From positions 3,968,001-4,032,000 of the forward strand of contig NZ_CP032155.1 in NCBI RefSeq assembly GCF_008329905.1: 64,000 nt of DNA. The letters run 5' to 3'. Each line of letters starts with the position of its first letter. Within the stretch, counting starts at the first letter, position 1. The DNA is from Mycobacterium sp. ELW1 (GTDB taxonomy: Bacteria > Actinomycetota > Actinomycetes > Mycobacteriales > Mycobacteriaceae). Below the pieces are notes generated by a model. The model did not search any database and was not told the DNA's origin. It was given only the letters and a program-made list of their open reading frames with translations. Of this stretch, positions 1-7,741 are shown in pieces. The position numbers and the translations under genes were made by a program.

Positions 1-1
1 G

Positions 2-493
2 ACCGCTGCGCAACGGGGTATGGGCACCGGTCGCGCAGTCGCCGTGTTCGGCGTCGCGGCTCTGGCCACGCTGATCGCCGGCGTTCTGATCGAACGCAGT
101 GGTGAGGAGGTATTCGGCCGCTGGGGAATGTCGGGGGTGCTGTTCGGTGCCACGGTGCTGGCCGCCGCAACGTCGCTGCCCGAGCTGTCGACCGGCCTGG
201 CGTCGACCCGGATGGGTGATTACAAGCTGGCGATGAGTGACATCTTCGGCGGCAACGCCTTTCTGCCCGTGCTGTTCCTGCTCGCGACCCTGCTGTCCGG
301 TGACGCCGTCCTGCCGACCGCCCATCACACCGACATCTATCTGACCGCGCTGGCCGGCCTGCTCACCGTGGTCTACATGGCGGGACTGATTTTCCGCCCG
401 CAGCGCCAATGGCTGCGGATGGGGCTGGATTCCCTCGCCGTGGTCGTTTTGTACATCGCCGGCATCGTCGGGTTGGCGTCCATCACCAATTAA
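2..493 (+). CDS. Sodium/calcium exchanger family membrane protein, C-terminal part
   Basis: The reading frame is open to the left edge of the window, so this is the 3' part of a longer gene. The visible part has an alpha-repeat-like stretch with ATSLPELSTG followed by a conserved Gly-Gly-Asn (DIFGGNAF), typical of the second alpha repeat of Ca2+:cation antiporters. About five hydrophobic segments follow to the C-terminus. Such proteins exchange Ca2+ for Na+ or H+ across the inner membrane. An ATG lies at position 20, but the frame continues upstream without a stop, so it is probably not the true start. The substrate ion cannot be told from this fragment. Confidence 0.75.
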   Translation, partial: TAAQRGMGTGRAVAVFGVAALATLIAGVLIERSGEEVFGRWGMSGVLFGATVLAAATSLPELSTGLASTRMGDYKLAMSDIFGGNAFLPVLFLLATLLSGDAVLPTAHHTDIYLTALAGLLTVVYMAGLIFRPQRQWLRMGLDSLAVVVLYIAGIVGLASITN

Positions 494-564
494 CTGTTGC
501 CTGACAGCAATCATTGATCGGCAACAAGGGGATGAGCACACAGACTGTTGGGTAAGCCACGAGT

Positions 565-1623
565 ATGCGCGCGTTGACTGTGCAACCCGGACAAGCCGAT
601 TCCCTAGCTGTCGAAGATATCGACGAACCCCAGGTTGGGCCAGGTGAATTGCTGGTAGCCGGCCTGGCCGTCGGTGTGTGCGGAACCGATAAGGAGATTG
701 CCGCCGGTGACTACGGCTGGCCCCCACCCGGGCGTGACCGGTTGGTGTTGGGTCACGAATCCCTGGGCCGGGTGCTGACCGCTCCCCCGGGCAGCGACTT
801 CGCCGAAGGCGATCTGGTGGTAGGGGTGGTGCGCAGGCCCGATCCGGTGCCCTGTGGCGCGTGTGCCCATGGCGAGTTCGACATGTGCCGCAACGGTCGA
901 TACACCGAGCGCGGCATCAAGGAGTTGGACGGATACGGCAGCGAACGCTGGTGTGTGGAAAACGACTATGCGGTCAAACTCGACGACGGGCTTGCCGACG
1001 TCGGCGTGTTGATGGAGCCCACCACCGTCGTGGCCAAAGCCTGGGAACAGGTGTACCGCGTGGGGCAGCGAGCCTGGTTCGAGCCGCGCACCGCACTGAT
1101 TACCGGCGCGGGCCCGATCGGGCTTCTCGCCGCACTGGTCGGCGTCCAGCACGGTCTCGACGTTCACGTGCTCGACCGGGTCACCGCGGGGCCGAAACCA
1201 GACATCGTCAACGCCTTGCACGCCACCTACCACCACGGCAGCGTCGAGGACGCCCTCGGAGCGATTGGTCCGGACATCGTGATCGAAGCCACCGGCGTCG
1301 GATCGCTGGTCTTCGACGCCATGAGCGTCACCGGCTCGTACGGCATCGTCGCGCTGACGGGTGTCTCCCCGAAGGGTCGGGCCTTCACCGTGGATGCCGG
1401 CGGCCTCAATCGCGACATCGTTCTTCAGAACGATGCGGTGGTGGGTTCGGTCAATGCGAACCTGCGTCACTACCGGCAGGCCGCCGAAGCGTTGGCCAAG
1501 GCCGATCCGAATTGGTTGGCCAGCTTGATAACCCGGCGTGTCCTTCTTGCCGACGCGACGAAGGCATTCACCGCCGAATCCGACGACGTCAAGGTGATCG
1601 TGACCCTCCAGGAGGCGACTTAA
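565..1623 (+). CDS. Zinc-dependent MDR dehydrogenase, glucose 1-dehydrogenase-like
   Basis: A 352-residue medium-chain dehydrogenase. The N-terminal GroES-like domain has the catalytic-zinc Cys in GVCGTD (about residue 39) and GHES (about 66). The structural-zinc cysteines sit in PCGACAHGEFDMC. A Rossmann NAD(P) site follows in GAGPIGLLAAL (about 180). The GIKELDGYGSE stretch and the short C-terminal domain resemble archaeal-type glucose 1-dehydrogenases, which oxidise beta-D-glucose to gluconolactone. Another polyol or amino-alcohol substrate is possible. The gene ends 4 bases inside the convergent methyltransferase gene (1620-1623 shared). The exact substrate is inference. Confidence 0.8.
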   Translation: MRALTVQPGQADSLAVEDIDEPQVGPGELLVAGLAVGVCGTDKEIAAGDYGWPPPGRDRLVLGHESLGRVLTAPPGSDFAEGDLVVGVVRRPDPVPCGACAHGEFDMCRNGRYTERGIKELDGYGSERWCVENDYAVKLDDGLADVGVLMEPTTVVAKAWEQVYRVGQRAWFEPRTALITGAGPIGLLAALVGVQHGLDVHVLDRVTAGPKPDIVNALHATYHHGSVEDALGAIGPDIVIEATGVGSLVFDAMSVTGSYGIVALTGVSPKGRAFTVDAGGLNRDIVLQNDAVVGSVNANLRHYRQAAEALAKADPNWLASLITRRVLLADATKAFTAESDDVKVIVTLQEAT

Positions 1624-2465
1624 CGCTTCGTCGCCGTCACCACCAGATACTCGGCCGAGTAGGCAGTGCGGCCGGGCTGATCCGACTGGTTCCACTGCTC
1701 GAGGAACGCCAGGAAGTCGCGGTCGAGGCTCGCCACCTGGTCGGGGCGGTCCGCAGTCAAGCTGTACACGGCGATTGTGGGTCCGTAGTTGCGTTTCCAG
1801 TATTCCCGGAACTCCAGCGGGCTGGGGCTGTGCGCCATCTGAAGGGTCCTGCGTTCCATGGTGAGGTCGGTGACCTTGTCGCCGAACAACTCTCGTACAT
1901 GGTTCTCGTCACCCCACAGCGGTGCGGGCGAGGCGCCCGGGGGCGGCGGCGCGGCATAGGGCTTCATGGTGGCGAACAACTGGCCGATGAATCCTTGCGG
2001 CGTCCAGTTGATCATCCCGATCGACCCACCCGGCCGGCACACCCGCACCAACTCGTCGGCGGCCGCCTGGTGATGCGGGGCGAACATCGCGCCCAAACAA
2101 GACAGGACGACATCGAAGTGGTTGTCGGCGAACGGAAGCGCCTCCGCGTCGGCCTCCACCCACTCCAGCTCGACACCGCGCGCGGCGGCGATCCGGCGGC
2201 CGGCGTCGAAGAGCTCCGGAGTGAGGTCACTGGCGGTCACTCGCGCGCCGGCTTCGGCGGCCGGAATCGAGGCGTTGCCGGCGCCGGCGGCCACGTCCAG
2301 CACCACGTGATCGGGCCGGATGCCGACAGCGTCGACGAGCTCTGGGCCGAGTGCGGCGACCAACTCGGCGGCCACCGTCGGGTAGTCACCGGACGCCCAC
2401 AGGGCACGATGCTTGGCCTTCAGCGCCCGATCGGCGGAATCATCGTCTTCTGGTCTGGTACCCAT
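1620..2465 (-). CDS. Class I SAM-dependent methyltransferase (UbiE/Methyltransf_11-like)
   Basis: A 281-residue protein with a SAM-binding fold: motif I is VLDVAAGAGNASIPAAEAG (about residues 54-72), the acidic end of strand 2 is ASDLTP, and later motifs are DAEALPFADNHFD and VCRPGG. The ATG at 2465 follows a good AAGGAG ribosome site. It lies 88 bases downstream of the FadR-type regulator on the same strand, so it may be the last gene of the amine operon. Its C-terminus converges and overlaps by 4 bases with the dehydrogenase. The substrate is unknown; similar proteins methylate small molecules or quinone precursors. Confidence 0.8.
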   Translation of the reverse strand: MGTRPEDDDSADRALKAKHRALWASGDYPTVAAELVAALGPELVDAVGIRPDHVVLDVAAGAGNASIPAAEAGARVTASDLTPELFDAGRRIAAARGVELEWVEADAEALPFADNHFDVVLSCLGAMFAPHHQAAADELVRVCRPGGSIGMINWTPQGFIGQLFATMKPYAAPPPPGASPAPLWGDENHVRELFGDKVTDLTMERRTLQMAHSPSPLEFREYWKRNYGPTIAVYSLTADRPDQVASLDRDFLAFLEQWNQSDQPGRTAYSAEYLVVTATKR

Positions 2466-2553
2466 TGCAGATCTCCTTCACAACGGCCATGGGCACAGGA
2501 TGCGCGCACGCGTTGCGACAGAAGCGGAAATGGCAATAACGCCGCGGGCGAAT

Positions 2554-3276
2554 TCAGTCCAGGAAGCCGTGCAACAGCGCTGCCGATCCGGCGATGTGGG
2601 CCTGCATCGCCGCTCCGGCGGCATCCGGATCGCCGGCGAGGATGGCGATGACGATGGCCTCGTGCTGTTCGTCGGAATGCGCAATGTTGCGCCGCAGCAA
2701 CGGAATCTGATCCAACAGCGCGTTCAGCCGCATCCGGTTCTCGGCTACCAGCGGCACCAGCGATGCCGATCCGGCGGCCTCCGCGATGGCCAGATGCAGC
2801 CGGGAGTCCAGCCGCCGATAGTCCTCGGCGCACGAGCAACGCACATCGGTCAACCGGGACCACAGCCCTTCCCGCTCGGCCGCGGTCAGCGTCCGGGTCG
2901 CGGCCATCCGGGCTGCGCCGACCTCGAGGATCTCGCGCAGCCGCAGCGCATCGTCGATGTCGGCGCGGCTGAACCGCACCCGGCCTTCGGTGGGGGCGGG
3001 TAGCGACTCGGACAGGAAGGTGCCGCCGTAACGGCCGCGCCGCGACACCAGGTAACCAGCGTCGGCCAGCGACTTGATCGCCTCCCGGACGGTGTCGCGG
3101 CTGACGCCGAGCCGGGTGGCGAGTTCCCGTTCCGGGGGCAGCGAGTCACCCGGGGTGAGCACGCCGAGCTTGATGGTCTGCAGCAGCCGGCCGACGGTGT
3201 CCTCGAAGGCGTTGCCCAGGCGCACCGGACGCAGCAGTGCCTCGTGGGCCTGCTGCGGTTCCGGTACGGCTGTCAT
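2554..3276 (-). CDS. FadR/GntR-family transcriptional regulator
   Basis: A 240-residue protein with an N-terminal winged helix-turn-helix: the GntR signature is PGDSLPPERELATRLGVSRD, followed by TVREAIKSLADAGYLVSRRG and a Gly-rich wing. The C-terminal all-helical FCD effector domain contains the expected Arg-rich helix (DALRLREILEVGAARMAA) and His residues (SRLHLAIAEAAG) that bind metal and carboxylate ligands. It is the regulator of the adjoining gamma-glutamylation operon by position: it starts 3 bases after the SDR stop and faces the same way. Local repression or activation by a carboxylic acid intermediate is inference. Confidence 0.87.
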   Translation of the reverse strand: MTAVPEPQQAHEALLRPVRLGNAFEDTVGRLLQTIKLGVLTPGDSLPPERELATRLGVSRDTVREAIKSLADAGYLVSRRGRYGGTFLSESLPAPTEGRVRFSRADIDDALRLREILEVGAARMAATRTLTAAEREGLWSRLTDVRCSCAEDYRRLDSRLHLAIAEAAGSASLVPLVAENRMRLNALLDQIPLLRRNIAHSDEQHEAIVIAILAGDPDAAGAAMQAHIAGSAALLHGFLD

Positions 3277-3279
3277 GGT

Positions 3280-4053
3280 TTACAGCGGGGTGACGTAGTG
3301 GCCGGTGATGCCGCCGTCGACCAGGAAGCTGGAGCCGGTGATGAACGAGGAGTCGTCGCTGGCCAGGAATGCCACCGCGGCGGCCAGTTCCTCCGGCTCG
3401 GCGAACCGGCCCATCGGCACGTGCACCAGTCGGCGGGCGGCCCGCTCCGGATCCTTGGCGAACAACTCCCGCAGCAGCGGGGTGTTCACCGGGCCGGGGC
3501 ACAGCGCGTTGACCCGAATTCCCTGGCGCGCGTACTGGATTCCGAGTTCGCGCGACATCGCCAGCACACCGCCCTTGGACGCGGTGTAGGAGATCTGGGA
3601 GGTGGCCGAACCGTTGACCGCCACGAACGAGGCGGTGTTGATGATCGAGCCGCGCTGCGCGGGCACCATGTGCCGTAGCGCGGCCTTGCAGCAGAAGAAG
3701 ACCGACTTCAGGTTGACGTCCTGCACCCGGTCCCAGGCGTCGATGCCGGTGTTCTCGATGAGGTCATCGTCAGGCGGGCTGATACCCGCGTTGTTGAACG
3801 CGATGTCGACGCCGCCGTGCAGCTCGAAAGCGGTGTCGAACAACTTGTCCACCGCGACCTGATCGGACACGTCGACCTGGACGAACGTCACGTTCAAGTC
3901 GTTGGCCACGGTCTTGCCGGTCGTCTCGTCGAGATCCCCGATGACGACGATCGCGCCCTCGTCCCGCATCCGTTTGACGGCTGCGAGTCCGATACCGCTC
4001 GCGCCACCCGTGACGACGGCGACCTTGTCCTTGAGTCGCTGGGACAGATCCAT
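3280..4053 (-). CDS. Short-chain dehydrogenase/reductase (SDR)
   Basis: A classical 257-residue SDR: cofactor motif TGGASGIG near residue 16, NNAG around 88, catalytic Ser in the NTASF to SATSQ stretch, and YTASK active-site Tyr and Lys. The C-terminal PMGRFAEPEELAAAVAFLASDDSSFITGSSFLVDGG stretch is typical of the family. An acidic residue after the second strand (GDLDE) favours NAD(H) over NADP(H). The start codon directly follows the TAG of the aldehyde dehydrogenase gene, so the two are co-transcribed. With ALDH next to it, it could oxidise a gamma-glutamylated amino alcohol to the aldehyde. It matches Rv2857c by neighbourhood. Confidence 0.87.
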   Translation of the reverse strand: MDLSQRLKDKVAVVTGGASGIGLAAVKRMRDEGAIVVIGDLDETTGKTVANDLNVTFVQVDVSDQVAVDKLFDTAFELHGGVDIAFNNAGISPPDDDLIENTGIDAWDRVQDVNLKSVFFCCKAALRHMVPAQRGSIINTASFVAVNGSATSQISYTASKGGVLAMSRELGIQYARQGIRVNALCPGPVNTPLLRELFAKDPERAARRLVHVPMGRFAEPEELAAAVAFLASDDSSFITGSSFLVDGGITGHYVTPL

Positions 4054-5418
4054 CTAGCTCTCCTCTACTGCAAAAAAGACGTTCTTGGTTTCGGTGAAGT
4101 GCAGGGGTGCGTCCGGGCCGAGTTCGCGACCGAGCCCGGATTGTTTGAACCCGCCGAACGGGGTGTTGTACCGGACCGACGAATGCGAGTTCACGCTCAG
4201 GTTGCCTGCCTCGACCGCGCGGGACACCCGCACCGCCCGCGACAGGTTGTCGGTCCAGATCGACCCGGACAGACCGTATTCGGTGTCATTCGCCAGGGCG
4301 ATGGCGTCGGCCTCGTCGTCGAACGGCAGCACCGCGACGACCGGTCCGAAGATCTCCTCGGTGACGGTGCGATCGGTGCGTTGCGGGGTGAGCACGGTCG
4401 GCGGAAACCAGAAACCGGGCCCACTGGGCGCCGAGCCGCGAAACGCGACGCATCTGTCATCGGGTACGTAGGCGGCCACCGACTCGAAGTGCTTGCGCGA
4501 CACCAGCGGTCCCATCTCGGTCTCCCGGGCCGCGGGATCACCGACGACCAGGCCCTTGACAGCTGGTTCGAGCAGCTCCATGAACTTGTCGAACACGCTG
4601 CGCTGCACAAGAATCCGGCTGCGCGCACAGCAGTCCTGCCCGGCATTGTCGAACACGCCGTAGGGCGCGGTGGCCGCGGCCTTCTCCAGATCGCAGTCGG
4701 CGAACACGATGTTGGCGCTCTTGCCGCCGAGCTCCAGGGTGACCCGCTTGACCTGGTTGGCCGCCCCGGCCATCACCTTGGTCCCGACCTCCGTCGAGCC
4801 GGTGAACACGATCTTGCGGACATCGGGGTGGCTGATGAACCGCTCGCCGACCACCGAACCGCGCCCGGGCAGCACCTGGAACAGGTCCTTGGGCAGACCG
4901 GCTTCCAGAGCAAGCTCACCGAGCCGCATCGAGGTCAGCGGCGTCCACTCGGCCGGTTTGAGCACCACCGCATTACCTGCGGCCAGGGCGGGCGCGAAAC
5001 CCCACGCCGCGATCGGCATCGGGAAATTCCACGGCGTGATCACCCCGATCACACCCATCGGCTCGTTGAACGTCACATCCAGGCCACCGGCCACCGGAAT
5101 CTGCTTGCCCGACAAGCGCTCCGGGGTGGCCGAATAGAACTGCAGCACGTCGCGCACATGGCCGGCCTCCCACTCGGCCGCGCCGATCGGATGACCGGAG
5201 TTGGCCACCTCCAGGGCGGCCAGCTCCCCGACATGCGCCTCCACCGCGGCGGCGAACGCCCGCAATGCGGCCGCCCGTTCGGCGGGTGCCTTTGCGGCCC
5301 AGACCTTTTGCGCGACCTTGGCGCGCGCAACGGCGTCATCGACGCCGGCGACGTCGGTCAGCTCGACCGTGCGCAGCGACTCTTCCGTGGCCGGATTGAC
5401 CAGTTCGGTTGTACTCAA
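4054..5418 (-). CDS. aldC: NAD-dependent aldehyde dehydrogenase
   Basis: A member of the ALDH superfamily: LELGGKSANIVFADCD carries the general-base Glu, GQDCCARSRILVQ carries the catalytic Cys, and the EEIFGPVVAVLPF and FGGFKQSGLGRELG motifs are present. I place the start at TTG 5418 (454 residues). It has a GGAAAG ribosome site and forms a TTGA overlap with the stop of the upstream amidotransferase gene. A longer in-frame version from 5505 adds an Arg/Gly-rich tail unlike the family. In the operon it would oxidise the aldehyde made from a gamma-glutamylated amine or amino alcohol. It corresponds to Rv2858c by context. Confidence 0.88.
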   Translation of the reverse strand: MSTTELVNPATEESLRTVELTDVAGVDDAVARAKVAQKVWAAKAPAERAAALRAFAAAVEAHVGELAALEVANSGHPIGAAEWEAGHVRDVLQFYSATPERLSGKQIPVAGGLDVTFNEPMGVIGVITPWNFPMPIAAWGFAPALAAGNAVVLKPAEWTPLTSMRLGELALEAGLPKDLFQVLPGRGSVVGERFISHPDVRKIVFTGSTEVGTKVMAGAANQVKRVTLELGGKSANIVFADCDLEKAAATAPYGVFDNAGQDCCARSRILVQRSVFDKFMELLEPAVKGLVVGDPAARETEMGPLVSRKHFESVAAYVPDDRCVAFRGSAPSGPGFWFPPTVLTPQRTDRTVTEEIFGPVVAVLPFDDEADAIALANDTEYGLSGSIWTDNLSRAVRVSRAVEAGNLSVNSHSSVRYNTPFGGFKQSGLGRELGPDAPLHFTETKNVFFAVEES

Positions 5419-6167
5419 TTCACTCTTTCCGTTGTGTAGGCCCGGGCCGCCTCGACCAGGCCGGCGAACACGCGAAGATCGTCCAGGGTTTCCTCGGGAT
5501 GCCATTGCACGGCCAGGACGAATTCGTCGCCCGGCAGCTCGACGGCCTCGATGACGCCCTCATCGTCAAACGCGCTGATCATCAGTCCGTCACCGAGCCG
5601 GTCGATGGCCTGGTGGTGGTAGCACTGCGCATTCGTGCTCTCGCCGATCAGGCCGGCCAGCCGGCTACCCGCCACGGTGCGGATCGACGAGGTGGTGAAC
5701 ACCGCGTTGCCCTGCTGATGACGGGTGTGCCCGACGACGTCGGGCAGGTGCTGGTGCAGGGTGCCGCCCAGCGCGACGTTGAGCACCTGCGCCCCGCGGC
5801 AGATGCCGAGCACCGGCAGGTGCCGGCGTATCGCCGCGGCAACCAGCATGAGTTCCCACGCGTCGCGGACGCGGTCCGGTTCGTCCGTGGCGGGGTGCGC
5901 GTCGTGACCGTACGCGGACGGATCGACATCCCTGCCGCCGGTGATGATCAGACCGTCGATGCCGTCGAGGATCTGCTCGACGATGCCGGCGTCGACCGGC
6001 TGCGGCGGAAGCAGCGTGGCGATACCCCCGGCCAGCGTGACGCCTTCGATGTAGATGCCGGGCAGGAAGCTGGCGTGCACATCCCAGACACCGGTCTGGG
6101 CCTGCTGGAGATACGTCGTGAGGCCCACGACGGGGCGGAGCCTGGCCTCCCTGTCAGAGCCGCTCAA
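5415..6167 (-). CDS. Class I glutamine amidotransferase-like gamma-glutamyl hydrolase (PuuD type)
   Basis: A 250-residue protein of the peptidase C26 / gamma-Glu-GABA hydrolase family. The nucleophile elbow is LGICRGAQVLNVALGGTLHQ with the catalytic Cys near residue 113. The His-Glu pair is in LAVQWHPEETL near the C-terminus. PuuD relatives hydrolyse the gamma-glutamyl bond of gamma-Glu-GABA, releasing glutamate. Its neighbours, a glutamine synthetase homologue that would make the gamma-glutamyl amide and an aldehyde dehydrogenase, fit this role. It overlaps glnA4 by 14 bases and aldC by 4, so the three genes look translationally coupled. It corresponds to Rv2859c by context. Confidence 0.87.
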   Translation of the reverse strand: MSGSDREARLRPVVGLTTYLQQAQTGVWDVHASFLPGIYIEGVTLAGGIATLLPPQPVDAGIVEQILDGIDGLIITGGRDVDPSAYGHDAHPATDEPDRVRDAWELMLVAAAIRRHLPVLGICRGAQVLNVALGGTLHQHLPDVVGHTRHQQGNAVFTTSSIRTVAGSRLAGLIGESTNAQCYHHQAIDRLGDGLMISAFDDEGVIEAVELPGDEFVLAVQWHPEETLDDLRVFAGLVEAARAYTTERVN

Positions 6168-7593
6168 AACCGCGCACCCTCTCCCAGTCGGTGACCGCGG
6201 AGTTGAACGCCGCCAACTCGACGCGGGCGTTGTTCAGGTAGTGCTCGACGACCTCGTCACCGAACACCTCGCGCGCCACGGTCGAACCCTCGAACAGCGC
6301 AGCGGCCTCGGCCAGCGTGGTCGGCAGCCGCTCGGCGCCACTGGTGTAGGCGTTGCCGTCGACCGCATCGGGCAGCTCCAGCCCGTTGTCGATGCCGTGC
6401 AAGCCACCGGCGATCAGTGCCGCCACCGCGAGGTACTGGTTGACGTCACCGCCGGGTGCCCGACACTCCATCCGCATCCCGGACCCGTGGCCCACCACCC
6501 GCAACGCGCAGGTGCGGTTGTCCATACCCCACGCGATCGCGGTCGGAGCGAAGCTGCCGTCGACAAACCGCTTGTAGGAGTTGATGTTCGGTGCATAGAA
6601 CAGCGTCAGCTCGCGCAGCGTGGCGACCTGGCCGGCGATGAAGCTACGGAACATCGGCGACATGCCGAGTTCGTCGGAGTCATCAGCGAACACCGCCGAG
6701 CCGTCGGTACCACGGAAGGAGATGTGAATGTGGCAGCTGTTCCCTTCCCGCTCATCGAATTTCGCCATGAACGTCAGGCTCTTGCCGTGCTGATCGGCGA
6801 TCTCTTTCGCGCCGTTCTTGTAGATCGTGTGGTTGTCGCAGGTGACCAGCGCGTCGGCGTACCGGAACCCGATCTCCTGCTGGCCCAGGTTGCATTCGCC
6901 CTTGACGCCCTCGCAGTACATGCCGGCACCGGCCATCCCGTTACGGATGTCGCGCAGCAGCGGCTCCATCCGGGTCGACGCCAGCATCGCGTAGTCGATG
7001 TTGTAGTCGGTGGCCGGAGTGATGTTGCGGTAACCGGACTTCCAGGCGTCGCGGTAAGTCGTGTCGAACGCCATGAATTCGAGCTCGGTCGCGGCGACCG
7101 CACACATATCGCGCTCGGCGAGCCGGTCGAGCTGCTTGCGCAGGATGCTGCGCGGCGCCTGGCTCACCGGCGTGCCATCGGTCCAGGACAGGTCGGCCAT
7201 CACCAGCGCGGTGGCCGGCAGCCACGGAATGCGGCGCAGCGTGCTGAAATCCGGGGTCATCACCATGTCGCCGTAGCCGGTTTCCCAGCTCGAGATCGCG
7301 TAGCCGCCGACGGTGTTGTTGTCGACGTCCACCGCGAGCAGGTAGTTGCAGCACTCGGCGCCGTGCGCGGCGACATCGTCGACGAACAGTTCGGCCGAGA
7401 TCCGCTTGCCGGTCAGCCGGCCCTGCATGTCGGCAAAGGCCACGATCACCGTGTCGATCTCACCGGCGGCCACCATGGTTTCCAGTTCGGCCTGCAGCAA
7501 CAGACCTGGCCGGCGGCGGCTTGCACCATCAGGCGTCACGCGTGCCCCTCTCGATAGCCCGGGATCGGGTTGATTCGACGGAAAGTCAACCAT
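6154..7593 (-). CDS. glnA4: Glutamine synthetase family protein GlnA4 (gamma-glutamylamide synthetase)
   Basis: A 479-residue type I GS fold. Metal and ATP ligands are seen in ATELEFMAFD, CEGVKGECNLGQQEIGFRYADA, FDEREGNSCHIHISF and TCALRVVGHGSGMRMECR. No NLYDLPPEE-type adenylylation loop is visible, which fits a non-assimilatory GS. Relatives (PuuA, IpuC, Streptomyces GlnA3/GlnA4) ligate glutamate to amines rather than to ammonia. It is the first gene of the minus-strand operon with amidotransferase, ALDH, SDR and FadR, and is divergent from an APC permease. The specific amine (polyamine, ethanolamine or other) is inference. It corresponds to Rv2860c by context. Confidence 0.87.
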   Translation of the reverse strand: MVDFPSNQPDPGLSRGARVTPDGASRRRPGLLLQAELETMVAAGEIDTVIVAFADMQGRLTGKRISAELFVDDVAAHGAECCNYLLAVDVDNNTVGGYAISSWETGYGDMVMTPDFSTLRRIPWLPATALVMADLSWTDGTPVSQAPRSILRKQLDRLAERDMCAVAATELEFMAFDTTYRDAWKSGYRNITPATDYNIDYAMLASTRMEPLLRDIRNGMAGAGMYCEGVKGECNLGQQEIGFRYADALVTCDNHTIYKNGAKEIADQHGKSLTFMAKFDEREGNSCHIHISFRGTDGSAVFADDSDELGMSPMFRSFIAGQVATLRELTLFYAPNINSYKRFVDGSFAPTAIAWGMDNRTCALRVVGHGSGMRMECRAPGGDVNQYLAVAALIAGGLHGIDNGLELPDAVDGNAYTSGAERLPTTLAEAAALFEGSTVAREVFGDEVVEHYLNNARVELAAFNSAVTDWERVRGFERL

Positions 7594-7651
7594 TGGATGC
7601 CGCCGGCGCGGCGGCGTCGTCGTCCAGGTTTACATAAACGTCACTCCAAAG

Positions 7652-7688
7652 GTAGGACACCAGACCAATAGCACTCTATTGTCCCTAC
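7652..7688. promoter_or_regulatory. Dyad-symmetric element between glnA4 and the APC permease
   Basis: A perfect inverted repeat CAATAG-CACT-CTATTG (7666-7681) lies inside a second, imperfect one: GTAGGACA (7652-7659) against TGTCCCTAC (7680-7688). It sits in the only divergent intergenic region of the amine operon, about 60 bases from the glnA4 start and upstream of both candidate permease starts. This makes it a likely operator for the operon's FadR-type regulator. The regulator assignment is inference. Confidence 0.4.
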
Positions 7689-7741
7689 TCAGGAGAGCGC
7701 CGGTGGGCGCCTCTTCGTCATCACGCCCAGAAGGAGACACC

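Noticed and set aside
861..2651. 596-codon plus-strand frame across the dehydrogenase and methyltransferase genes
   Set aside because: Arg-rich, no family features, and it overlaps two well-supported genes in other frames. It is a high-GC shadow.
3817..5439. 540-codon plus-strand frame over SDR and ALDH
   Set aside because: No recognisable domains and fully overlapped by coupled operon genes on the minus strand.
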